From the NCBI GenBank assembly GCA_963621245.1, contig CAVFCW010000001.1:496001-560000 (forward strand): a DNA stretch of 64,000 nucleotides. Reading direction: 5' to 3'. The first letter of the stretch is position 1, and the number at the start of each line of letters is the position of its first letter. A model generated the notes under the pieces. That model worked only from the letters and a program-made list of their open reading frames with translations, did not search any database and was not told the origin of the DNA. Below, in pieces: positions 50,853-58,482 of the stretch. Source of the DNA: SIG603 sp963621245 (lineage in GTDB: Bacteria > Bacillota > Clostridia > Oscillospirales > Acutalibacteraceae). The translations under genes and the position numbers were made by a program.

Positions 50853-51998
50853 TTATTCTACAATTTCATAATCAAGCTCGGAGCTGAAATTATTTTCAAT
50901 TCCCTTGCTTACATATATTTTTCCGTCCGAATCCACCATGACAAAATCAAACTCATCGCTGTGCTCGTGCCAGTAATTTACGGCTTCATCCTTGCCCATG
51001 ATGAAAAGCGAGGTTGAAAGTCCGTCGGCAAGCAGTCCGTCATCGCTCACTATCGTCACGCTGATAAGTCCCGAATCGCTCGGAGAACCCGTTCTGGGAT
51101 CTATAATATGGTGATGCTTGTTTCCGTCCTCATCGACAAAATATCTCTGATAGCCGCCCGATGTAATGAGCGCCTTATCCGAAATCTCGATAACGCCGAT
51201 ATAATCGCTCGTGCTTAAGGCCTTAATCGTGTTGTCCGGATTTTCAACGCCTACTCTCCAGTTGCTGCCGTCAATCTTGCTTCCGCAAAGCTGAACGTTT
51301 CCGCCAAGAGAAACAAGCCCCGACTTAATGCCGTACTCGGAGAAAATATCCATGATTTTTGCGCTTGTGTATCCCTTTGCAATGCCGCCCAAATCAATTT
51401 GCGTGCCCGATTTAAGCGTCAATTGATGAGTTTCGTCATCAAGAGTGATTTTATCTATTCCCGTAAGCTTTAAAAGCTCCCTGATTTTATCGTCTGTCGG
51501 AACTTTGTAGTCCTCTGTTGTAAAGCCCCATTCAACCATGAGCGGATAGACCGTTATATCAAACAAGCCGCCCGTGCTCTCGTAAAGCTCCATTGCCTCT
51601 TTTACTACCGTGTAGGTTTCATCGGAAAGTATTATTGAGCCGTTCTCGTTAACTATGCTTATCTCGCTGTCGGCATTTCCTACCGACCAAAGATTATCGA
51701 GCCGGTTAATCTCGTCAACCGCCGCCTGAACCGCCTCGGTGCACTTTTCGCCGTAAGCCGTTACCGTCATATAGGTGTCCATGGCAAAAACATCCTGAGA
51801 TGCGCTCGGAGTTTCCATTTGCTCCTTGCTTACGGTAACGCCGTCCTCTTCTGAGTTCTCGGCAGATTCCGCACTCGTAAGACTTTCTTCACTCGATGTA
51901 GACGAAGAAGAACCGACCGCCTTACCGTCCGAACATGCGGTTAGCATAGACATACTCAGTGCCGCCGATATAATCACGGCAGAAATTCTTTTTATCAT
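50853..51998 (-). CDS. apbE: FAD:protein FMN transferase (ApbE), lipoprotein
   Basis: 381 residues. Lipobox LTAC in the signal peptide (Cys at about 22), a Ser/Glu-rich spacer, and then the ApbE fold: FAMDTYMTVTAYG, GGLFDITVYPLMVEWGF, GGIAKGYTSAKIMD, LVSLGGNVQLCGSK...WRVGVENP, and the active site HHIIDPRTGSPSDSG...DGLLADGLSTSLF. It attaches FMN from FAD to the Thr of the S-G-A-T motif on exported proteins, with Mg2+. It is the enzyme that would load the six-domain and single-domain FMN proteins next door. Confidence 0.95.
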   Translation of the reverse strand: MIKRISAVIISAALSMSMLTACSDGKAVGSSSSTSSEESLTSAESAENSEEDGVTVSKEQMETPSASQDVFAMDTYMTVTAYGEKCTEAVQAAVDEINRLDNLWSVGNADSEISIVNENGSIILSDETYTVVKEAMELYESTGGLFDITVYPLMVEWGFTTEDYKVPTDDKIRELLKLTGIDKITLDDETHQLTLKSGTQIDLGGIAKGYTSAKIMDIFSEYGIKSGLVSLGGNVQLCGSKIDGSNWRVGVENPDNTIKALSTSDYIGVIEISDKALITSGGYQRYFVDEDGNKHHHIIDPRTGSPSDSGLISVTIVSDDGLLADGLSTSLFIMGKDEAVNYWHEHSDEFDFVMVDSDGKIYVSKGIENNFSSELDYEIVE

Positions 51999-52010
51999 AA
52001 AATATCCTCT

Positions 52011-52544
52011 TTAATTGTTTGTATTTTTGAAAAGCCTGTCGGGCAATTTTTTAATGATGAGACCGCAGATAATTCCGACAACGGCGCCTGCGGCAATTCC
52101 CGAAGCCCACAGCACGGGAAGATAATAAAGCACGTATTTGCTGCCGAGCACGAGCATGGCAACGGCAATTTGACCCACATTGTGGAAAATTCCGCCGAAA
52201 ATGCTCACAACCATAGTGCTGAATTTATTTGTTTTCTTAAGAATAAGCATAACTATGTAGCTTAAAATTCCGCCCGCAACGCTGTACCACAGAGAAACCA
52301 TACTTCCGAAAGTAACCGCAACAAGAAAAATTCTCACGAGATTAATTACGAAAGCGTCAATTTCACTCACCTTGTAAAGTGCGACAAGCACAACAAGATT
52401 TGTAAGTCCCAGCTTAATTCCGGGAACGGCAAAAAATGCAGGAATTTGAGCCTCAAGCCACGACAAAACCATTGCCGCCGCCACAAGAAGCGCCCTCATG
52501 GCGATAAGATATGCTTTGCTTTTTGATTTATTTTGCGACTGCAT
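52011..52544 (-). CDS. Gx transporter family membrane protein (heptaprenyl diphosphate synthase component I-like)
   Basis: 177 residues with about five membrane segments. It begins with KAYLIAMRALLVAAAMVLSWLEAQIPAFFAVPGIKLGLTNLVVL, the family hallmark, and shows GIFHNVGQIAVAML and IAAGAVVGIICGLIIKKLP near the end. Members of this family often sit next to FMN-binding and ApbE genes; the annotated link to heptaprenyl synthase is old and doubtful. The start is the ATG at 52544; codons further upstream belong to the end of the previous gene, which overlaps by 17 bases. Confidence 0.85.
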   Translation of the reverse strand: MQSQNKSKSKAYLIAMRALLVAAAMVLSWLEAQIPAFFAVPGIKLGLTNLVVLVALYKVSEIDAFVINLVRIFLVAVTFGSMVSLWYSVAGGILSYIVMLILKKTNKFSTMVVSIFGGIFHNVGQIAVAMLVLGSKYVLYYLPVLWASGIAAGAVVGIICGLIIKKLPDRLFKNTNN

Positions 52545-52920
52545 CGAAACCGTCATCCTCCGTTTGTGCGTCGTCATCTGAGCTTATCTCCACGATGACC
52601 TCATTCGGCAAGCAGATTATACTCTCGCCGCGCTTGGATATTTTACCCTGATTCACACACAGCTTATCGGGGCAGCTTGCCTCTTTCAGGCAAACGGTGC
52701 CGTCCTCGATGACGAGGAGATTTGTTCCGCCGTTTGCTCCGTTTATTGTTTCTGTTCTGTCCTTATCAAGTGAATAGCTCGCCGTTTCCTCTCCGCTCAC
52801 CCTCACAATCACGGTCTTTCCCTGTGATTTAAAGGTTCTGAAAACGAGGAAGAAAACCGCCGTTAAAATCAAAATTACGATAAGTGCGATAACATCGGCT
52901 TTTTTAATTTTTACGGACAA
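52528..52920 (-). CDS. NusG domain II-containing membrane protein
   Basis: 130 residues. One N-terminal membrane helix (IALIVILILTAVFFLVF) is followed by a small extracellular beta domain of the NusG-domain-II type with KEASCPDKLCVNQGKISKRGESIICLPNEV. The two cysteines of CPDKLC and one of IICLP are typical of this family. It starts with TTG, with GAGGTGATTATA before it; the open frame extends 52 codons upstream without a plausible start. In Firmicutes such proteins are found with Gx-transporter, FMN-binding and ApbE genes, and this is the first gene of that set. Confidence 0.85.
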   Translation of the reverse strand: MSVKIKKADVIALIVILILTAVFFLVFRTFKSQGKTVIVRVSGEETASYSLDKDRTETINGANGGTNLLVIEDGTVCLKEASCPDKLCVNQGKISKRGESIICLPNEVIVEISSDDDAQTEDDGFDAVAK

Positions 52921-52981
52921 TATAATCACCTCTTGTTTAGCTGTTCTCTTGATAAAAACAGAATACTTAAAATATACCAAA

Positions 52982-53013
52982 GACAGGAGGCGGCTTTCAA
53001 ACCGCCTTCTGTC
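52982..53013 (-). terminator. Hairpin between the secreted protein and the flavin cluster
   Basis: GACAGGAGGCGG/CCGCCTTCTGTC 12-bp stem with one G-T wobble and an 8-nt loop, followed by only TCTTTGG on the minus strand. A weak terminator for the large secreted-protein gene; read-through into the flavin genes is possible. Confidence 0.55.
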
Positions 53014-53096
53014 CGGCATACTTAGGTATTTTGTGCGGTACAAAGCCATAAATTTCTTTGCACAAGGATTATACACTAATCCCGCCTAAAATACAA

Positions 53097-56000
53097 TTAT
53101 TTTACTGTGAGCGTTACAGTCTTGGAGCTTGAATAGTAAGATGCATTAGCACTTGACTTAACAGTAATTTTGTATGTTCCCTTGGGAGCATTCTTCTTGA
53201 CTGTAATCTTGCCGGCAGTCGAAACTGTTACGTAATTTGTAGACTTGGAGTCCTTTGTTACAGTGTATGTAAGTGTACCCTGAGCGCCTGTTGTCTTTAC
53301 GTAAGCTGTCTGATTTGCTGTCGTGCTTCTCGTAAAGCTTGACTTTGTAAGCTTAACGGTCAGGTTCTGACTGCTCTTGACATAAATCTTGATTGTCTTG
53401 GAACCGGAAACATAGCTGCTGTTGCCTGCGGCTTTAACAGTAATTATATATGCGCCGAGAGGAGCATTCTTCTTGACTGTAATCTTGCCGGCAGTCGAAA
53501 CTGTCACATAGTTTGTAGCCTTTGAGTTCTTTGTTACGGAGTATGTAACACTGCCCTGAGCGTTAGTCGTCTTTACGTAAGCTATCTGATTTGCTGTTGT
53601 GCTTCTCTCGAATACTGTCTTTGTAGCCTTTACGGTCATCGGCTGGCTTTCCTTGACGTAAATGGTGAGAGTCTTGGAGCCTGCGTTGTAGTTATTTCCG
53701 GCCGGAGCAGTAACGGCAATCTTGTATGCGCCCTTAGGAGCATTCTTCTTGATTGTTATTTTTCCTGTGGAAGAAACTGTTACATAGCTTGTGGACTTGC
53801 TGCCGTAAGTTACTTTGTAGCTTGCCTTAACTTCGCCGCCGTCAACTGTAATCTGAGCGTACTTGTTTGCAGTTGTGCTTCTGAGGAAAGCTGTCTTATC
53901 GGAAACTGCAGTCATAGCAGCCTTGTTAACAACAACCTTGATTGTTCTTGTCGCACTGTTGTAAGTATCGTTGCCCTCGGATGTGATGGTGATGTTAGCC
54001 TCGCCCACACCCTTGATTGTAGCCTTGCCGTTTGTCTTATCAACAACTATTACAGATGTGTTGTCGGAGACATAGGAAAGAAGTGATGTCTGAGACTTAC
54101 CGCCGATATAGAATGCAGCGTCGCCGTAAGTCTTAACGGGAGCAGCCTTTGTGACGGTGATCTTCTGATCCTGCTTCGGAGCGGCCACCGTGTAAGTAGC
54201 AACGAGGTCGGTGTAACCGGCAGACTTGATTGTGATTGTGTATGTGCCCGGCTTGAGGTTGTTGTCAGCATCCAAGAAATCTGCATAACGTGTGACATTA
54301 GCCGCATTTGAAGCTGTGGAAGTGCCGTTGTTGAGAGCAAGCTCAATCTTGTTGTAGTGGTAACCCGAAGCGGAATTCTCGCCGTAAAGGTCAATCCAGT
54401 GAACGACACCTGCTGTTGTTGTGCCGTTGGAGATTGTAGCACCGTAAACATTGTTCCAGTACTCGTTCCATACATAACCCTCGACAGAATCATCGGGAAC
54501 GATTACAAACTCGCCTACGCCGTATTTGGAATCTGTGTACTCAACGCTGGAAAGTTTAACCTCAACTGTGGACTCGGAAGGAGCGACAGAAGCATTAGCC
54601 TTCAATGTTGTTGAAACGAGTGCGCTTTCGTCCTCTGTGAGCTCATAGCCAAATGCGCTCTTGAATACAGCTGTTAAGTAAGCCTTTGCGTCAACCGTGT
54701 AATAGGTCTTCTCTGTGGATACGCCCGTGATAACCTTGTTGCCGTTATCATCTGTGCCGTAAGAAACGATATCGGAGATATCCTTTGCGTGATAGCCTGT
54801 GAAGTTTGTAGCAGAAGAAACTACATCAACATCGACGTTTGCGCCGAGAGTCTTGTAGAGATCTGCATAAGAAACAGCGTCGTTCTTTGTGTAAGCGTAA
54901 ATATCGCCCTCAAGAGCGGTTGCGCCTGTGTAAACAAATGTTGTGTCTGCAAGAGAAGTGAGGTCTGCGGAAGTGTACTCCTCAACAGATGTCTGTCCTC
55001 TGAAGGACTTTGTGAGTCTGAATGTAACGTTCTCTGCAGAATTGAGGTTCTTAAGGTCTGCTACATAGAATGTGGAGCCGTAAGCGGAAACAGCCTTAAG
55101 GTCTGTCTTTGTTGTGTAAGGAACTGTGATCTGTGCGTAGTTGTCGCTTGTGAGCTTGATTACGTAGTTCTGACCGAACTCGAGTGCGGACTCAAGCTGA
55201 ACTTTGCCGTCTACGATGTCTGCATTCTCAACAACGGTGACGTTCTGATGACGTCCCGGAGAATATGTGATTGTAACTTTTGGATTTGTGAGATCGGACG
55301 GAACGCCAGCAATCTCAACCTCTGTGGAAGCTGTGTCAATAGTAGCGGAAAGCTCGCTTACATCGCCTGTGTAGTAAGCAGGAAGAGTAAAGCTTGCGTT
55401 ATTGTTCGAGCCCATTGTGATAACACCACGTGAGGTGTAAAGAGCAATCTGAACGATGTCCTGACCGTTCATGCCGTCATACTGGTAGAACTGCTGACCG
55501 CCGTGGTTTGTGAGTCCCTGACCGCCGACAACGCTCCATGCAACCTCAAGACCGTTTGTGTTTCTGCTTGCGAACCACATGTTGTTGAGGGCATACATAG
55601 CATAGCCTGTCTGGTAGCTTGTCTTAACAACCATTGCATAGTATGTTACGTCATTCCAAACTCCGCATGTTGAGCCATCAGCTGCAGCACCGAGAAGTGT
55701 GAACTGATAGTCGCCGTAGCTTGTATCTGTTGTGAGCTCGCCTACGGAAAGTCCTCTTGAGTCGAGATTGATGTAGCTCGGCTTGAACTTATAGCTTCCG
55801 TCGTCGTTAACTGTGAGTCTCATGAACTCATAGTCGTTTGTTGTCTTAGGCTCGATAACGGTGAAACCGTAGTCGCCGCCCTGACCCTCGTGAGCGTCCT
55901 TGATCTTCTCGTAGTCCATCTTGAACATTCTGACGATCATGGTAACACCCAAGATGTTTGTGCCGTCGTTATATGTTCCCTTTGCGAGAGAATCTGTCAT

Positions 56001-56642
56001 GAGCATCTTTCTTGTTGTTGCTGTGGTAACAACATCCTGCTGAACAACACTCAAATTGCTTCCTGAAGTATAAGCAGCGAAGAATGTGCTGTAAGGAATG
56101 TTCATGTTTGTGAAAACCACTGAGTAAGCGTCAACAATCTCACTGTACTCCTGAATGAGGCTTTCTGCATCCTCTTTTGTGAGAGAGCTTGTATCAGCGA
56201 GAATCTCCTCGAGCTCCTCGGTAGCATTCTGAAGAGTATGGTTTGTGCCCTTATACTCGATGTTTGCCTTCGCTGTTGCGATGAGCTCCTCAAGCTGCTT
56301 TAACTGATCCTCTGTAACTGCATTCGGATCGGGAGTAGCTGTTGGCTCAGGCGTTGCAGATGCCTCGGGTGTTGCCGTAGCCTCAGCTGTTGCTTCGGGA
56401 GTAGCAGTTGCCTCGGGTTCAGCTGTTACTTCGGGTTCGGCTGTTGCCTCCGGTTCAGCTGTAGCTTCCGGTGTAGCAGTTGCCTCCGGCTCTTCTGTAT
56501 TCTCGGAACCGTTTACATCAACAACGTTGTCCGGAGCTTCGGTATCTGTGCCCACTGTCTCATCAGCGAATGCGCATGTAACGCAGCTGAATACGAGCAT
56601 AACAGCAAGCAAAAACGATAAAACTTTCTTTGTTGCCTTCAA
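53097..56642 (-). CDS. Large secreted Ig-like-domain protein of unknown function
   Basis: 1181 residues. A signal peptide (1 to ~26) is followed by an acidic Thr/Pro/Glu linker (AEPEATAEPE-type, ~35-110) and a short helical bundle (~115-180). A large beta-rich region of unknown family (~185-830) comes next, then a Big-type Ig-like domain (~840-905). The C-terminal part is three near-identical ~90-residue repeats with an SxTTANxxAxVxT...YVTVSxxGKITxKKNAPxGxYxIxV pattern. There is no LPXTG, SLH or cell-wall binding motif, so it is secreted or held by other means. The start is a TTG with AAAGG nine bases before it; the ATG three codons earlier abuts that site. Confidence 0.85.
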   Translation of the reverse strand: MKATKKVLSFLLAVMLVFSCVTCAFADETVGTDTEAPDNVVDVNGSENTEEPEATATPEATAEPEATAEPEVTAEPEATATPEATAEATATPEASATPEPTATPDPNAVTEDQLKQLEELIATAKANIEYKGTNHTLQNATEELEEILADTSSLTKEDAESLIQEYSEIVDAYSVVFTNMNIPYSTFFAAYTSGSNLSVVQQDVVTTATTRKMLMTDSLAKGTYNDGTNILGVTMIVRMFKMDYEKIKDAHEGQGGDYGFTVIEPKTTNDYEFMRLTVNDDGSYKFKPSYINLDSRGLSVGELTTDTSYGDYQFTLLGAAADGSTCGVWNDVTYYAMVVKTSYQTGYAMYALNNMWFASRNTNGLEVAWSVVGGQGLTNHGGQQFYQYDGMNGQDIVQIALYTSRGVITMGSNNNASFTLPAYYTGDVSELSATIDTASTEVEIAGVPSDLTNPKVTITYSPGRHQNVTVVENADIVDGKVQLESALEFGQNYVIKLTSDNYAQITVPYTTKTDLKAVSAYGSTFYVADLKNLNSAENVTFRLTKSFRGQTSVEEYTSADLTSLADTTFVYTGATALEGDIYAYTKNDAVSYADLYKTLGANVDVDVVSSATNFTGYHAKDISDIVSYGTDDNGNKVITGVSTEKTYYTVDAKAYLTAVFKSAFGYELTEDESALVSTTLKANASVAPSESTVEVKLSSVEYTDSKYGVGEFVIVPDDSVEGYVWNEYWNNVYGATISNGTTTAGVVHWIDLYGENSASGYHYNKIELALNNGTSTASNAANVTRYADFLDADNNLKPGTYTITIKSAGYTDLVATYTVAAPKQDQKITVTKAAPVKTYGDAAFYIGGKSQTSLLSYVSDNTSVIVVDKTNGKATIKGVGEANITITSEGNDTYNSATRTIKVVVNKAAMTAVSDKTAFLRSTTANKYAQITVDGGEVKASYKVTYGSKSTSYVTVSSTGKITIKKNAPKGAYKIAVTAPAGNNYNAGSKTLTIYVKESQPMTVKATKTVFERSTTANQIAYVKTTNAQGSVTYSVTKNSKATNYVTVSTAGKITVKKNAPLGAYIITVKAAGNSSYVSGSKTIKIYVKSSQNLTVKLTKSSFTRSTTANQTAYVKTTGAQGTLTYTVTKDSKSTNYVTVSTAGKITVKKNAPKGTYKITVKSSANASYYSSSKTVTLTVK

Positions 56643-56732
56643 AATATTCATCCTTTCTTCGAACTTTGAAAGCTCGGGGATGTCCGAGCCTTCCGATTTG
56701 TTTAAAACAAAGCTGTTCAACATTTAAACATG

Positions 56733-56910
56733 TTTCGGTTAGCACTTGTTAACTTTACTCCTCACTTTTCGTCCGTCCGTCCCCATCTGACCCTGTACTC
56801 AGGTCGGCTTACAAATGCAGTTGTTAACTATAACTAACTTTTGCTTTTTAATTAAGTTAGTCACGCAAACTAAAGTTAAATTAGCATAACTTTGATTACC
56901 CATAACTAAC
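56733..56910. promoter_or_regulatory. Intergenic region rich in GTTAGT/ACTAAC half-sites
   Basis: The 419-base gap between the secreted-protein gene and pepV (56643-57061) has many GTTA/TAAC elements. The clearest is ACTAACTT (56833-56840) and AAGTTAGT (56854-56861), a perfect 8-bp inverted repeat with 13 bases between. ACTAAC recurs at 56905-56910, and TTGTTAAC and GTTAAC lie nearby. This is likely the regulatory region of the minus-strand secreted-protein gene. Beyond it, I see only the pepV terminator. Confidence 0.5.
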
Positions 56911-56995
56911 CAAATGGAATTATATCATTAAGGTGGGTAAAATGTCAAAGGAAATATAAGCCCCAAAATCATATTTTCTCAAAATTGTCGAATAG

Positions 56996-57028
56996 CAAAA
57001 AACAGCCGTTCCGAAGAACAGCTGTTTT
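56996..57028 (-). terminator. Terminator of pepV
   Basis: AAAACAGCCGTTC/GAACAGCTGTTTT 13-bp stem (56999-57011 with 57016-57028), one wobble, CGAA loop; the minus strand continues in Ts. Confidence 0.83.
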
Positions 57029-57061
57029 GTTTATTTTGTGAATAATTTTCGTGAATTTGAA

Positions 57062-58426
57062 TTAAAGAGCGAGAAGATTCAAAATTGCCTGAATGTAAAT
57101 GCAAATCTGAGCCTTAAGCGACTCAATCGGAACATTCTCGTTTGCATCGTGAATGTGATTTTCCTCACCGGGGAACTCGCATCCGAATGCGATTATTCCG
57201 GGAACTGCCTTTGCATAAGTTCCGCCACCGATAACCTCCGGCTTATGCTCGGTGTCACCTGTCATCTCGACATATGCGCCGTAAAGCGACTTGACAAGAT
57301 CCGACTCCGGCGGATAGAAGAGTGCTTCGCCCACTCCCTTAATCTCAATTTTGCCCTTCTCGTTTTCAAGGTGCGGCTCGGCGAGCTTTTTAACCTCATC
57401 GGGCTTATATGTGACGGGAACACGGATATCGATTGTGCCCATGATAACTCCGTTCTCTGTCTTCATAATTCCGTTATTGAATGTGAGTGCGCCGTAATCA
57501 TCAGCAATCTTGAGTCCAACGCCCTCGCCGTCGCATGCCGTGCCGATTTTCTCGTTGTAGAAATCGCAGAAATCATCCTCAAAGCCGGCATTTTTGAGTG
57601 CAAGCATGGTGAAAGAAGCGGCATTTACACCGAGAAGCGGAGTTGAAGCGTGAGCGGCAACGCCAACGGCGTCAATTGTGAGGTTTCCGCCCTCCTCGGT
57701 CAATGTGAAAGACTTGAGCGGAGTTTTGTTAAGCTCCTCCTCAAGCTTATTTTTGTCAACATCGGAAGCTTTTACAACGGTCACGCAGTGATTGCAAACT
57801 GCGTTTGCAACAAATCCGCCGTCCATGGAAACAATCTTTGTGTTCTTGCTTGACATGAGCATTCCGCAGTGGCCCTTTTCGCCGTAAATGCAAGGGAACT
57901 CTCCGTCAGGCGTGAAGCCGTAGGTAACAGCCTGCTCGTGCTCGACATAGTATTTCATGCACTTTGAGCCGGTCTCCTCGTTTGTACCCATGAGAAGGCG
58001 GATTTTCTTCTCGACCGGAACGCCCATATCCTTCAAAATCTTCATAGCGTAAAGAGAAGCAATAACTGCGCCCTTATCGTCGGATACGCCTCTGCCGAAA
58101 TAGTAGCCGTCTTTCTCGACAAGAGTGAACGGATCTGTATTCCAGCCCTCGCCTGCGGGAACGATGTCGAGGTGAGCGGCAATTCCGATAAGCTTATCAG
58201 AATCGGGATTTCCCATTTCCGCAATGCCGCAGTAGTTATCGAGATTCTTTGTTTTAAATCCAAGCTCGTCGGCAATTTTCAAAGCCTCTGCCAAAACGGC
58301 GGCGGGTGCCTCACCGAAGGGCTTTCCCTCAAGCGGTTCGCCCTCGACGGAATTGTACTTTACAAGGCGAGCAAGGTTTGCTTTAATTTCGGGCATCAAC
58401 GGCTCGACCTTATCCATATACTTCAT
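57062..58426 (-). CDS. pepV: Dipeptidase PepV-like (M20 family)
   Basis: 454 residues. M20 zinc metallopeptidase of the PepV/Sapep group: GIAAHLDIVPAGEGW (metal His and Asp), FGRGVSDDKGAVIASLYAMK, LMGTNEETGSKCMKYY (catalytic Glu pair), and the C-terminal EVIGGGTYAKAVPGIIAFGCEFPGEENHIHD with a metal His. The middle lid domain is present. It hydrolyses dipeptides in the cytosol. RBS GAAAGGAAAG; single gene. Confidence 0.93.
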   Translation of the reverse strand: MKYMDKVEPLMPEIKANLARLVKYNSVEGEPLEGKPFGEAPAAVLAEALKIADELGFKTKNLDNYCGIAEMGNPDSDKLIGIAAHLDIVPAGEGWNTDPFTLVEKDGYYFGRGVSDDKGAVIASLYAMKILKDMGVPVEKKIRLLMGTNEETGSKCMKYYVEHEQAVTYGFTPDGEFPCIYGEKGHCGMLMSSKNTKIVSMDGGFVANAVCNHCVTVVKASDVDKNKLEEELNKTPLKSFTLTEEGGNLTIDAVGVAAHASTPLLGVNAASFTMLALKNAGFEDDFCDFYNEKIGTACDGEGVGLKIADDYGALTFNNGIMKTENGVIMGTIDIRVPVTYKPDEVKKLAEPHLENEKGKIEIKGVGEALFYPPESDLVKSLYGAYVEMTGDTEHKPEVIGGGTYAKAVPGIIAFGCEFPGEENHIHDANENVPIESLKAQICIYIQAILNLLAL

Positions 58427-58482
58427 AATTATCTTTCCTTTCTTGTTGTATATTTGCTTTATTTATTGCTTACAAATGCAAA

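Noticed and set aside
54789..55433. 214-codon plus-strand reading frame rich in Cys
   Set aside because: Antisense to the large secreted protein; the Cys content arises from the reverse complement of Thr/Ala codons.
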